Shown here in pieces: positions 8,339 through 16,285 of a DNA stretch of 50,576 bases. The stretch is from NCBI GenBank assembly GCA_016783745.1, contig JADHVZ010000010.1, positions 1-50,576 of the forward strand, in the 5' to 3' direction. The translations under genes were made by a program, and so were the position numbers. The DNA comes from Candidatus Omnitrophota bacterium (GTDB taxonomy: Bacteria; Omnitrophota; Gorgyraeia; JAHIPI01). The first letter of the stretch is position 1. Every line of letters begins with the position of its first letter. The notes under the pieces were generated by a model that was not told the DNA's origin, made no database searches, and saw nothing but the letters and a program-made list of their open reading frames with translations.

Positions 8339-8358
8339 ATAATAAAGAGGTTTATTAT
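8339..8358 (+). promoter_or_regulatory. Hairpin presenting the ribosome binding site of the first pseudopilin
   Basis: ATAATAAA (8339-8346) and TTTATTAT (8351-8358) form a perfect 8-pair A/U stem with loop GAGG (8347-8350). The loop is a Shine-Dalgarno core six bases from ATG 8357, and the A and U of the start codon lie in the stem. An all-A/U stem melts easily, so it could act as a weak temperature- or ribosome-sensitive switch. That function is inference. A second GGAG at 8329-8332 lies too far upstream for normal initiation. Confidence 0.5.
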
Positions 8359-8824
8359 GAAAAAGTCAGAATATCCGCAAGCCTTTACCATACTTGAACT
8401 TGTGTCTGTTATGGTGATTATATTGATTTTGGCCGGCATGACTGTAAGCGTAGTGCGCGCGGCTATTGAATCATCCCGCAAAAGAAAATCCGAAATAATG
8501 ATAGCTTGCCTTGCGACTGCCGTAAGCATGTATCATACTGATAACGCAGCATATCCTACGGATGCAACCCACGCGGAATTCGCAACAGCATTAGAAAGCG
8601 AAAATTATATAGAATTTAAAACTAAAGACCTTAACGCAAGCGGCGCCGTAGTCGACCCATGGGAAGTCGAATATGAATATTTGATTATGGATGGTTATGC
8701 CGGAACAAAGTGGGGGAACACCAATAGTTATAATCTGTGGTCAAACGGCCCGGATGGTTCTGACGATAGCTTTGACGAGGGTAAACCTGACGATGATTAC
8801 GGGGATGACATTCATAACTGGTGA
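8357..8824 (+). CDS. GspG-like type II secretion pseudopilin
   Basis: The 155-residue prepilin has a short basic leader, then a class III cleavage/hydrophobic segment FTILELVSVMVIILILAG with Glu at mature position 5. Residue -1 is Ala rather than the usual Gly. The C-terminal part contains YHTDNAAYPTD and an acidic Asp-rich tail (DDSFDEGKPDDDYGDD), which fits the calcium-stabilised fold of GspG major pseudopilins. It is the first of five pilin-like genes and has its own promoter and a structured leader. Confidence 0.85.
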   Translation: MKKSEYPQAFTILELVSVMVIILILAGMTVSVVRAAIESSRKRKSEIMIACLATAVSMYHTDNAAYPTDATHAEFATALESENYIEFKTKDLNASGAVVDPWEVEYEYLIMDGYAGTKWGNTNSYNLWSNGPDGSDDSFDEGKPDDDYGDDIHNW

Positions 8825-8827
8825 TAT

Positions 8828-9370
8828 ATGGGCAATAGAGCTTTTACACTTATCGAGCTGCTTGCTGTTTTAATATTAATAGCTATGATCTTCGGAGTAA
8901 GCTTACCTCTCTTTTTAAAATTTACTGAAAATATCAACCTTGATACGGCGACGAGAACAGCCACGAGTGTTTTAAGGACCGCGAGAAGTTTTGCCATAAG
9001 CGGCAACCAGGATCATTACGTTATCTTCGATAACACCGTAGATCCGCATCAGTTTTTTATCTACGACGGTACTGAGATCGTTGAAAAAATAATGAAGGCT
9101 TCGGCCGGTGTATATATTTTTAAGGGAGATAGCGACACTTCCTATCCTTCGGCTGACGCGATCGAGTTTACAAGCGCTGTGACAGTAGACGCCACTAGTT
9201 ACACGAACGCGGCGTGTTTTACGCCTACCGGAAAACTTGATGAGGAGGCGGATAGATCATTATATTTCGCGAACGGAAACAGCGAAAATACACCGAGCCG
9301 CTGCAACAGGATAACAGTCAATAGCACTACGGGGCATGTCGGGATCTTTAAGAATGAAAATATAGAGTAA
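8828..9370 (+). CDS. GspH-like minor pseudopilin
   Basis: The 180-residue protein begins MGNRAFTLIELLAVLILIAM: a five-residue leader, Ala at -1, then the N-methylation motif with Glu5 and a hydrophobic helix. The rest is beta-rich, as in GspH/FimT pseudopilins (segment TRTATSVLRTARSFAISGNQ is typical). Pseudopilins of this type form the tip or initiation complex of the filament. It starts 3 bases after the preceding stop, so translation is probably coupled. Confidence 0.85.
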   Translation: MGNRAFTLIELLAVLILIAMIFGVSLPLFLKFTENINLDTATRTATSVLRTARSFAISGNQDHYVIFDNTVDPHQFFIYDGTEIVEKIMKASAGVYIFKGDSDTSYPSADAIEFTSAVTVDATSYTNAACFTPTGKLDEEADRSLYFANGNSENTPSRCNRITVNSTTGHVGIFKNENIE

Positions 9371-9373
9371 CCC

Positions 9374-9754
9374 ATGAAAAAACAGAATAAAAGCTTAAAA
9401 TCCGGGTTTACATTGATAGAGATATCTTTCTCTTTGCTGATCCTGGCGATCGGGCTGCTGGGGATATTGGTATTATTTCCGTTAGGTTTCGATGCCGCAT
9501 CCAAGGCATGCAACCTGACAGAGGCTACTTTTACCGCCCAGTCTATGATGGAAGATCTGAAAAAAGACCGTTATGCTAATCTCGAGGTGGGTGTCGAGAC
9601 CGGAGTAAGGGGTAATTTTGACTATAACATCACGGTAAGCCAGGTAGGTGGTCTCGAGCTTCGGCAAGTAGATCTTCAGGTATTATGGCCGATCGGCTCG
9701 GAAAATCAAAGTAACGTAACATTAACGTCATATATAGGGAATCGTGAACCGTAA
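9374..9754 (+). CDS. GspI/PilV-like minor pseudopilin
   Basis: The 126-residue prepilin begins with a basic leader ending in Gly at -1, followed by FTLIEISFSLLILAIGLLGI, the class III signal of GspI/PilV proteins (GLLG and the following LFPLGFDAA are typical). The C-terminal domain is short and beta-rich. It starts 3 bases after the GspH-like gene and its 3' end overlaps the next gene by 11 bases. Confidence 0.85.
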   Translation: MKKQNKSLKSGFTLIEISFSLLILAIGLLGILVLFPLGFDAASKACNLTEATFTAQSMMEDLKKDRYANLEVGVETGVRGNFDYNITVSQVGGLELRQVDLQVLWPIGSENQSNVTLTSYIGNREP

Positions 9755-10352
9755 AAGTTTTACATTAATTGAGGCTGTTGTAGCAATAGCGATATTAAGC
9801 GTGATAACCTCAACTCTTTATATCGCGTTTAAGAGGGCATTAGATATCTGGGAGCGCTCCGAGGAGAAGCTGGTGATCTATCAGACGGCCAGAGAGGCGT
9901 TAGATACGATGTCGCGCGGTTTCGCGGGAGCGACAAGATTTCCCGGAGATGACGAAGCGATCTGGGGCAATGATCAGATGGTGGTTTTTACTGCAATAGT
10001 AGACGGCGAAATAAAGAAAGTGACCTATGACATATCAGGCAATTCTTTTTCGGCTACGGTAGAGGATTGGGTTAAATACTGGACCGCTCCCGCATCGCCA
10101 CCCTCGGGGGACGGTTCAGGCAGCTTTGAATACTGGGGCTTTGATACCACAACCTGGAAGCCCGCCGGAGAAGGCGGAACGCCTGCCGGGAATTCCTGGG
10201 AGGTGGTCTTTGACTCGACCAGCTATCCCAGACAATATCTACCAAAAGCCGTGAAAGTAAATTTGGCTATTGAACATCAGGGTGTAATAAAGAATTTTGA
10301 ATTCGTCGTTACCTTACCAATGCAATGGGATTTGTCGAACCCTGGCCCATGA
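9744..10352 (+). CDS. GspJ-like minor pseudopilin
   Basis: This 202-residue protein starts at GTG 9744, inside the end of the gspI-like gene, with AGGGA just upstream. It begins MNRKSFTLIEAVVAIAILSV with Ser at -1 and Glu5 present. The region LDTMSRGFAGATRF matches the helix after the transmembrane segment of GspJ. The C-terminal half is a beta-rich Trp- and Gly-rich domain. GspI, J and K normally form the tip trimer, so this gene order (H-I-J-K) supports the assignments. Confidence 0.85.
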   Translation: MNRKSFTLIEAVVAIAILSVITSTLYIAFKRALDIWERSEEKLVIYQTAREALDTMSRGFAGATRFPGDDEAIWGNDQMVVFTAIVDGEIKKVTYDISGNSFSATVEDWVKYWTAPASPPSGDGSGSFEYWGFDTTTWKPAGEGGTPAGNSWEVVFDSTSYPRQYLPKAVKVNLAIEHQGVIKNFEFVVTLPMQWDLSNPGP

Positions 10353-10388
10353 AATGGGAATGGTCGTCACCTTAACAATGAAATGGTG
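10305..10388 (+). repeat. Imperfect direct duplication at the gspJ-gspK junction
   Basis: The segment starting GTCGTTACCTTACCAATG at 10305 recurs as GTCGTCACCTTAACAATG at 10363, 58 bases later, with a few mismatches over about 26 bases. The first copy encodes the end of the GspJ-like protein; the second lies in the gap before gspK and covers its start region. It looks like a small local duplication. Confidence 0.55.
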
Positions 10389-10394
10389 ATCGAG

Positions 10395-12455
10395 ATGAGA
10401 AATCGCAGAGGGATCGCGTTAATAATGGCTGTGGGGATACTGGCGATACTCTCGGCCCTTGCCACCAGTTTCATGCTTACAATGCGCCTGGAATACAAGG
10501 CCGCGGTCAATTATTACCACAGTGTGCAGTCCCGCTATATCGCGGAAGCAGGCTTGGCGATGGGAATAGAGCAATTGAGGCTCGATGCCCGGAATCAGGC
10601 GTTCACATACCAACACGGAGTCACATCAAATATAAATCTCGGAGGCGAAATCATCGGCAGTTATACCGTATCAATGGCTGACACGCAATCCAAGCTGAAT
10701 TATTACACCAAGGACACCAGATTCATCGAGGATCTTATAAGGGATGTCTTTCCAACAAAAGGCGGTTCTGAAAGAAACGATATCCGGGACGTCATTGTGA
10801 ACATGCAGGTCTGCTTGACACTCGCCGAATTTAAGGCCCTAAAATCGGATACCGAGCTTTCCGACGCTGACTTTGATACCTTGAGCGATTATATTACTGC
10901 CTCCTCATTCGGTATCAGCCAGTATCCTATTTCTTATGACTCGTATTATCTCATAAATATAAATTCTGTTGATCGCACGGTCCTTGGCGCGCTGATCGGC
11001 TTTATTAGCGGGATGAACGCAAACCGCATAGACGATGTATTCAGCGCCATTGATGCCGCCAGGCCGATCACCTCTTGGAATCAATATGATGGTATAATGA
11101 CAAGCCTCGAGGCTTCCAACGACCTGACAAGTGCTCAGGCGACGACGATGAAAAGCGCTTTTAATCCGAACAGAGAGTCATCGACATCACCGGTTTCCTT
11201 AACCGATTTTTGCTTTACTCCAGGCGGATCTTTCGCCGTTACAGCAACAGGATCCTCAGCCGGGGGCGGCAACCGGACCATAAACGCTGAAGTGGGTATT
11301 TTCCATGTGCGTTACGATACCTCACAGTGGCACTTCGAGGACGGCATACAGCAAGGGACAACTTACCATGATGCTTATAAGCCCATGGCAGGTGAATGGA
11401 GTAGCGGCTGTATAAAGTTGGGCTACTACGATGACTTTGACATAACGCAAACGGATGAAGAGGATTATAATGAGGATATTACATGGACACCTTCTGTTTC
11501 GGCAAGCTCCGGCATAAGCGACTTTGATAACGACGGTGATATGGAACTGGTTCAGGCAGTGAAATGGGAGACCCTGCTAGCGCCGCTAGATTATGCAATA
11601 AACTATATTGATGGCAATTTTTATTTAAAGTGCACGGTTGACGAGATTCAGGCTGGTTTTGAGATGAAAGATGTGGCATATATCCTGTTGAGGGGGACAA
11701 GCCCGGGGGATCCTGCGCTTGTACATACGAGGCCGGGTCCATACGGGCTGGATCTAAAACCGCCTCAATATGCGTATTTAACAGCCTCGACCCCCCCTGA
11801 CATACAATTCCTCACAGATGCCCAGGCTCAAGCTCAGGGCTTAAACCCGGCTACTGACAAATATCAATTCGGCGTCGGGCAGATCAGGGAATGGCACGGA
11901 CAAGCGCTGACATATGATGATCGTGTTGATGCGGCTTATTCTAATGGCCCGAGAGAGTATGAGGTATCGGTCCACGACGCTATAGTAGAGGGTACTATAA
12001 CCGTTCCGGGCAACGACCCAATACCATTTAACTTTGCGGGCGTGCCTTCCGGCAGCGGCCTTGAGATCGGATTGTATGGCGCCGCCAGCAGATATGCCTT
12101 TGATGATATTACGATAGTTACCCGGAGAGGGGACTTCGGCTCTAAACTTTTCACTCCGTTTTGGCTTGGAGCTGTCCGATGGGGCACTGTAACCGGTACG
12201 ATTAGTAACGCTGCTAAAGGATCTATAAAAATGAAGGGCGTGGCGAAGGATCCGGATTTCGACCATACGAATTATGTAGATCTCGAAAGTGCGAATCCGT
12301 GGCAGGCAATAGGACATGTCACAAACTCTGTCTATTGGAGGATCCACATTATGCAGGATCCTGCTTATTACGGGACCCCGGACGCTCCTTATCTTGAGGA
12401 CGTTACAATTACATACTTGCCAAGAGTCTATTTTGTCAACTACGAGCTGAATTAA
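10395..12455 (+). CDS. GspK-like tip pseudopilin with large C-terminal extension
   Basis: The 686-residue product begins MRNRRGIALIMAVGILAILS, a GspK-type prepilin signal (Gly at -1 and no Glu5, as usual for GspK), followed by RYIAEAGLAMGIEQLRLDA. Residues about 100-300 correspond to the GspK alpha domain (LINSVDRTVLGALIGF-like helix-hairpin-helix region). Residues about 310-686 are extra compared with the usual 300-350-residue length and look beta-rich, with Trp/Gly/Asp loops and a possible calcium-loop motif DFDNDGDME. ATG 10395 is preferred over 10383 because GGTGA precedes it by 5 bases. The extension suggests a surface-exposed adhesive or substrate-binding tip; that is inference. Confidence 0.8.
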   Translation: MRNRRGIALIMAVGILAILSALATSFMLTMRLEYKAAVNYYHSVQSRYIAEAGLAMGIEQLRLDARNQAFTYQHGVTSNINLGGEIIGSYTVSMADTQSKLNYYTKDTRFIEDLIRDVFPTKGGSERNDIRDVIVNMQVCLTLAEFKALKSDTELSDADFDTLSDYITASSFGISQYPISYDSYYLININSVDRTVLGALIGFISGMNANRIDDVFSAIDAARPITSWNQYDGIMTSLEASNDLTSAQATTMKSAFNPNRESSTSPVSLTDFCFTPGGSFAVTATGSSAGGGNRTINAEVGIFHVRYDTSQWHFEDGIQQGTTYHDAYKPMAGEWSSGCIKLGYYDDFDITQTDEEDYNEDITWTPSVSASSGISDFDNDGDMELVQAVKWETLLAPLDYAINYIDGNFYLKCTVDEIQAGFEMKDVAYILLRGTSPGDPALVHTRPGPYGLDLKPPQYAYLTASTPPDIQFLTDAQAQAQGLNPATDKYQFGVGQIREWHGQALTYDDRVDAAYSNGPREYEVSVHDAIVEGTITVPGNDPIPFNFAGVPSGSGLEIGLYGAASRYAFDDITIVTRRGDFGSKLFTPFWLGAVRWGTVTGTISNAAKGSIKMKGVAKDPDFDHTNYVDLESANPWQAIGHVTNSVYWRIHIMQDPAYYGTPDAPYLEDVTITYLPRVYFVNYELN

Positions 12456-12735
12456 CCGCCAAAGGGGCGTTTTCCCGCCTACGCATTGACATGCTCGGCG
12501 AGACCTCGCAAAGCACGAAAGTGCGCATGCGGGCACCTTAACCTATCCCATTACCGCGCTGCAAGTTACGCAACTAACCGGTACACTTTTTTCCTAATTG
12601 CTACCCGCACCCGGCCCACCATGCTCAATAAGACAAGACAAGTAAGAGCAAAATCAAAAAAATGTACCACCTACTATCCTAACTTATTGCAACGAAAAGA
12701 GTTACGTTAAGGTGAAACGTCCCCATTCCGCCATC
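12456..12735. other. Non-coding gap between gspK and the helix-turn-helix gene
   Basis: About 350 bases separate gspK from the next gene. A weak hairpin CGCCAAAGGGGCGTTTT near 12458-12474 could be a terminator. A GNRA-type hairpin GCACGAAAGTGC lies at 12513-12524. CACCTTAAC (12534-12542) and GTTAAGGTG (12706-12714) are perfectly inverted. I see no gene; the short frame across 12486-12710 has no ribosome site or recognisable content. A strong promoter follows at 12736. Confidence 0.5.
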
Positions 12736-12764
12736 TTGACAAAGTAAGAATATTGATGTATACT
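12736..12764 (+). promoter_or_regulatory. Consensus sigma-70-type promoter
   Basis: TTGACA (12736-12741) and TATACT (12759-12764) are spaced by 17 bases. Transcription would begin near 12771, upstream of the AGGAGG ribosome site of the gene at 12807. It would drive the second half of the pilus/secretion locus (helix-turn-helix protein, PilM-PilN fusion, PilO and the secretin genes). Confidence 0.8.
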
Positions 12765-12806
12765 TTGTTTTAAGTAAATTCCAGTAAAAGTATTAGGAGG
12801 AATTAT

Positions 12807-13028
12807 ATGGCGCGCCTTATAAGCATCGAGGAATTAGCCGCGTATCTCAAGCTTGAAAAGCAGACTATCTATAACTGGCTTCATGAGAAAAAAATAACCG
12901 GCATAAAAGTCGGGCATCTATGGAGGTTCGATAAAGATGCTATAGATAGGTGGCTAAAGGCTCAGACTGTAAATGCCGCACCGGCAAAGAAAACTCACAG
13001 AAAAACAAAAAGCCGCAACGCCTCATAG
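12807..13028 (+). CDS. Small excisionase-type helix-turn-helix protein
   Basis: The 73-residue product is almost entirely an HTH_17 domain: ISIEELAAYLKLEKQTIYNW followed by GIKVGHLWRFDKDAIDRWL, with a basic Lys/Arg-rich tail. A good AGGAGG site precedes ATG 12807. It is the third such domain in the pilus locus (others at the C-terminus of the bactofilin at 373 and the N-terminus of the protein at 1043). It could be a transcriptional regulator of this operon, or a DNA-binding accessory of the pilus. Confidence 0.85.
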   Translation: MARLISIEELAAYLKLEKQTIYNWLHEKKITGIKVGHLWRFDKDAIDRWLKAQTVNAAPAKKTHRKTKSRNAS

Positions 13029-13056
13029 TGAGATCTTTAAAGATCAAAAGGTATTT

Positions 13057-14670
13057 ATGATAGGATTCAGTACTAAGAGATATTTTGGAATAGATATAGG
13101 TGATAGCTCGATAAAACTGGTGGAAGCCAGAAAAACTCGCGAAGGCTTTCGTATCTCTAATGCCAGGATCGTCGAGCTTGGGGTCGACCCCACCTTTGAT
13201 GATAGAGAGCGAAAAAAGTCCATCATAAGGGAAAAACTTAAGCAGCTTTTTGCCGAAGAAGGCATCTCCTCGGGCACTGTGGCTCTTTCGATTTCCGGTC
13301 AATCGGTATTTATCCGTCCTCTTAAAGTCCCGAAGATAGCGAAGAATAAGATCGAGCAGATCATCCGGTACGAAGCGCAGCTCCAGGTCCCGTTTCCCAT
13401 GAATGAGGTCATATGGAGTTATGAGTTATTCGAAGAGTACGACTCAGCCGAAGCGGAAGTGGCCCTGGTCGCTGTAAAAAGAGATATAATCGACGAGAGG
13501 ATAAAGCTGGTCCAGGGCTTTGGCCTGGATATAGAATTCATAGAGGTGGATCCTTTTTCGCTTTTCAACGCGCTAGATTTTGTAAGCGGTATTAAAAACA
13601 AGATCATCCTCGATATAGGCTCCTCCGCTACCGACATAATAATCGTCGAGGAAAACAAGATCTGGACGCGCAGTATTCTGATAGGCGGTAATGACCTGAC
13701 CAAGGCTGTAGCCGCCAGTTTTAATATCAGCTTTAAAGAGGCGGAGGAGTTGAAGAAAAAAGAAGGCATTACGATCTTGCACGATAATGAAAGGGATTCC
13801 TCCCCTAAGGCCGTCCAGATCTCGGATGCGATAACACCCATACTCGTCGATCTTCAGACGGATATATCAAAATCCATAGGATATTATAAATCTCAGTCCG
13901 ATAAAACGAAGGTATTGAGAGAGGTCTTGATAATGGGCGGGTGCTCAAAGCTAAAGAATATTTCGGAATTCATCGGAGGTAATATCGATATTCCCGCAAA
14001 ACCGTTTGATCTGTTGGAAAAAATAAAAGCCGATCTCGACTTTGAAGTCACCGAAGACATCACCCGAAGACTAGGGGTCGGGATCGGATTAGCATTTCGA
14101 ACGGTTACGCCTCTTTTTACTAAAACCAACCTGATACCAAAGGAGATCCAGAAAGCTAAAGAGTTTGAGAATAAAAAATGGTTTATAGTCGGTTCACTGT
14201 CTGTCGCGATAATGATCTTTGCCACTCTGAGTAGTTTTGTAAACTGGTCGAATAAGGCGGAGGAAACCGCTTTATTCAGCGCGCAATTTATGATCGAGCG
14301 CTATACAGATCTCCATATGGAAATAGCCCAAAGGCAAGGCCAGATAAAGGATATCAAAAGACGTATGGGCTCCATAGTCGAGATATCGGAAAAAAGGAAA
14401 AAGCTCATCGAGACTTTTACTGAATTGACGGCAGCGCTGCCTGACGATGTATGGCTTACCGAGATCAGGCATGAAAACAATACATTGATTATAGGGGGGA
14501 GGGTGAAAGAAAGCTTCGAAAATATCAGTGTTTTCAAAGACGCGCTTGCAAGATCAAAGTATTTTGGCAGCATACGGGTAGAATCGGCAAACGTCGTGCA
14601 GGAAGGGCGTGTACACGATAAGGGTGTAACTGAAGATATAAGGGCGTTTATTATAAGGATCAGCATATAG
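13057..14670 (+). CDS. PilM-PilN fusion (GspL-like)
   Basis: The 537-residue protein begins with a PilM actin-like ATPase domain (residues 1-350: YFGIDIGDSSIKLVEARKTR, phosphate loops such as ILDIGSSATDIIIV, and VLIMGGCSKLKNI). A single transmembrane helix lies near 375-395 (WFIVGSLSVAIMIFATLSSF). A periplasmic PilN-like coiled coil and ferredoxin-like domain complete it (LPDDVWLTEI...). PilM and PilN are usually separate; the joined form resembles GspL. ATG 13057 has AAAGG five bases upstream. It forms the inner-membrane alignment complex with the next two genes. Confidence 0.88.
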   Translation: MIGFSTKRYFGIDIGDSSIKLVEARKTREGFRISNARIVELGVDPTFDDRERKKSIIREKLKQLFAEEGISSGTVALSISGQSVFIRPLKVPKIAKNKIEQIIRYEAQLQVPFPMNEVIWSYELFEEYDSAEAEVALVAVKRDIIDERIKLVQGFGLDIEFIEVDPFSLFNALDFVSGIKNKIILDIGSSATDIIIVEENKIWTRSILIGGNDLTKAVAASFNISFKEAEELKKKEGITILHDNERDSSPKAVQISDAITPILVDLQTDISKSIGYYKSQSDKTKVLREVLIMGGCSKLKNISEFIGGNIDIPAKPFDLLEKIKADLDFEVTEDITRRLGVGIGLAFRTVTPLFTKTNLIPKEIQKAKEFENKKWFIVGSLSVAIMIFATLSSFVNWSNKAEETALFSAQFMIERYTDLHMEIAQRQGQIKDIKRRMGSIVEISEKRKKLIETFTELTAALPDDVWLTEIRHENNTLIIGGRVKESFENISVFKDALARSKYFGSIRVESANVVQEGRVHDKGVTEDIRAFIIRISI

Positions 14671-14685
14671 CTTAAGGATGCGGCG

Positions 14686-15513
14686 ATGCAGGTAAAAAAG
14701 AATACTTTTTCATTAATATTGATGGCTGTCCTTTTAATGGTTCTCCTCCTGTCGGTCGCGTTTCTCTTTGTTTCTCTTGCTAAGAACATTGCGGTCAAGG
14801 CGGAGGTAGGGGCTAAGTGCGAAGAGATCAACAAGATCGCGCAAAAAAGCGATCTGCCGTTATCCAAGGAATCTGTCGCTTTTCTAGCCGATGAGCATAC
14901 CAGGCTGAAGAATATCTATAGCAGATTCCTGCTTGCTCTGGTATCTCCTCTTGATGAGGAGATCAATGAAGAAGATCTCGATCCCCTTCAATTCAAAGAG
15001 AGGCTTATTCAAACACAGAAAAAGCTCAGGGAAGACGCCAGGATAAACAACCTGCTGCTTCCGGCCTCTTTGGGATTCGCAAAATACGAAACAGAGCTAA
15101 CCGACCCAACGGACATCCCGGGCCTTATAAAAAGACTTAAGGTCCTCGAAGAGATCGTACATTTGATGTCACTATCAGGTTTAGTAACTATTAATGAGAT
15201 CAGTTTTGCCGAAGAGAACGAAAATAGAAGCGAGAGAAATACGGGGAGAGGGCAAAAGAAACAGGACGAGGCGAAAAACCCTGAGAGTCCGGCCGAACCA
15301 AAAGCCGTCTTCAGCGATGTCCCTGTCTACCTGAGAATAGGGTGCACAAATACAGAGTTGATAAAATTTCTATACAAGCTGCGTGTTTCACAATTTAATT
15401 TCATAGTGGATGACCTGGACATACAACTCGATGAGGAAAATTCTGGCAGAGGCGGCTTGAGATCCAAGATGCTTAACGCTGACCTAGCGGTAAGGGCCAT
15501 GACATTAAACTAG
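14686..15513 (+). CDS. PilO/GspM-like alignment protein
   Basis: The 275-residue protein has a short cytoplasmic N-terminus, one transmembrane helix (residues about 8-30, ILMAVLLMVLLLSVAFLFV), a coiled-coil region and a C-terminal alpha/beta domain (VYLRIGCTNTELIKFLYKLR). This is the layout of PilO. A Lys/Glu/Arg-rich linker near residues 180-205 is an insertion of low complexity. The position after PilM-PilN supports the call; sequence conservation of this family is low. Confidence 0.75.
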   Translation: MQVKKNTFSLILMAVLLMVLLLSVAFLFVSLAKNIAVKAEVGAKCEEINKIAQKSDLPLSKESVAFLADEHTRLKNIYSRFLLALVSPLDEEINEEDLDPLQFKERLIQTQKKLREDARINNLLLPASLGFAKYETELTDPTDIPGLIKRLKVLEEIVHLMSLSGLVTINEISFAEENENRSERNTGRGQKKQDEAKNPESPAEPKAVFSDVPVYLRIGCTNTELIKFLYKLRVSQFNFIVDDLDIQLDEENSGRGGLRSKMLNADLAVRAMTLN

Positions 15514-15520
15514 GAGAAAA

Positions 15521-16267
15521 ATGGAACCTCAAAATATAGCGCTCAAAATAAAGGGGCTGGCCGAGCTTATTCCCAGGCAAGATATGGAGAAATTCGTATT
15601 TAAGATGCTGTTATTTGCCTGGGGCATCATCATCATTCTTATCGCCATGAAGGTTTTTCTTGGGCCGCGGGATTACATAAAGAGGAGGATCTTGAATGCC
15701 GCCACGGTAGTAAAAAAGGGTTCAATGGAGCAGGCGGATATCGCAAAGTATGAATCCGTATTTAGTCTGGTCAAATATCCGGAGGCCATAGATGTGTATT
15801 CACAGAAAGTGACTCGGGATCCTTTTTCTGAGCAAAAACATGAGGCCGAGACCAAAGACGTGGTTACAAGTGAACGTGATTTCGTCATCTTGTCGATCGA
15901 AAGAATACCTCTTCCTATGGTGTATAAAGGATATATAGAGCTGCCCGACAAGATCATAGGACAGGTAAACTGGCACGAAGCGACAAAATTTGTCAATCAC
16001 GGTTCGGTAATATATGAGTATAAGATAGAGCGTATCTTAAAGGATAGGCTGATAGCCTCCGATAAGAACGGGGCCAGGATAGAATTCAATTTAAACAAGC
16101 CGGTATTGACAGATAAACTGGAGGCTGTTCTGTACGATAATGTCTCCCTGGAAACATATAGTGTCAGGCTATCTTCGCAACTAGAAGGTTACAAAATAGT
16201 GGAGATAACCCCGAATTCTGTAGTATTAAAAAATGAAGGCATAGAGACCATGTTAGAAAAAAAATAA
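15521..16267 (+). CDS. PilP/GspC-like inner-membrane protein
   Basis: The 248-residue protein has one N-terminal transmembrane helix (residues about 27-47, MLLFAWGIIIILIAMKVFLG). The short motif VTRDPFS near residue 95 is shared by PilP and GspC just before their homology-region beta-domain. Here that domain would include PMVYKGYIELPDKIIGQVNW. A second beta-rich region resembling a PDZ-like or repeated domain ends the protein (LEGYKIVEITPNSVVLKNEG). Such proteins link the inner-membrane complex to the secretin. The assignment rests on motif and position. Confidence 0.65.
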   Translation: MEPQNIALKIKGLAELIPRQDMEKFVFKMLLFAWGIIIILIAMKVFLGPRDYIKRRILNAATVVKKGSMEQADIAKYESVFSLVKYPEAIDVYSQKVTRDPFSEQKHEAETKDVVTSERDFVILSIERIPLPMVYKGYIELPDKIIGQVNWHEATKFVNHGSVIYEYKIERILKDRLIASDKNGARIEFNLNKPVLTDKLEAVLYDNVSLETYSVRLSSQLEGYKIVEITPNSVVLKNEGIETMLEKK

Positions 16268-16285
16268 ATGTTACGGAGAAAAATT

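Noticed and set aside
12490-12600. Possible c-di-GMP riboswitch (GCAAAG and GAAA hairpin near 12506-12524)
   Set aside because: Only short fragments resemble the GEMM aptamer; the order of conserved blocks and the closing stem do not fit.
12486-12710. 74-residue reading frame between gspK and the helix-turn-helix gene
   Set aside because: No ribosome site, Arg/Lys/Thr-biased composition and no recognisable content; the gap looks non-coding.
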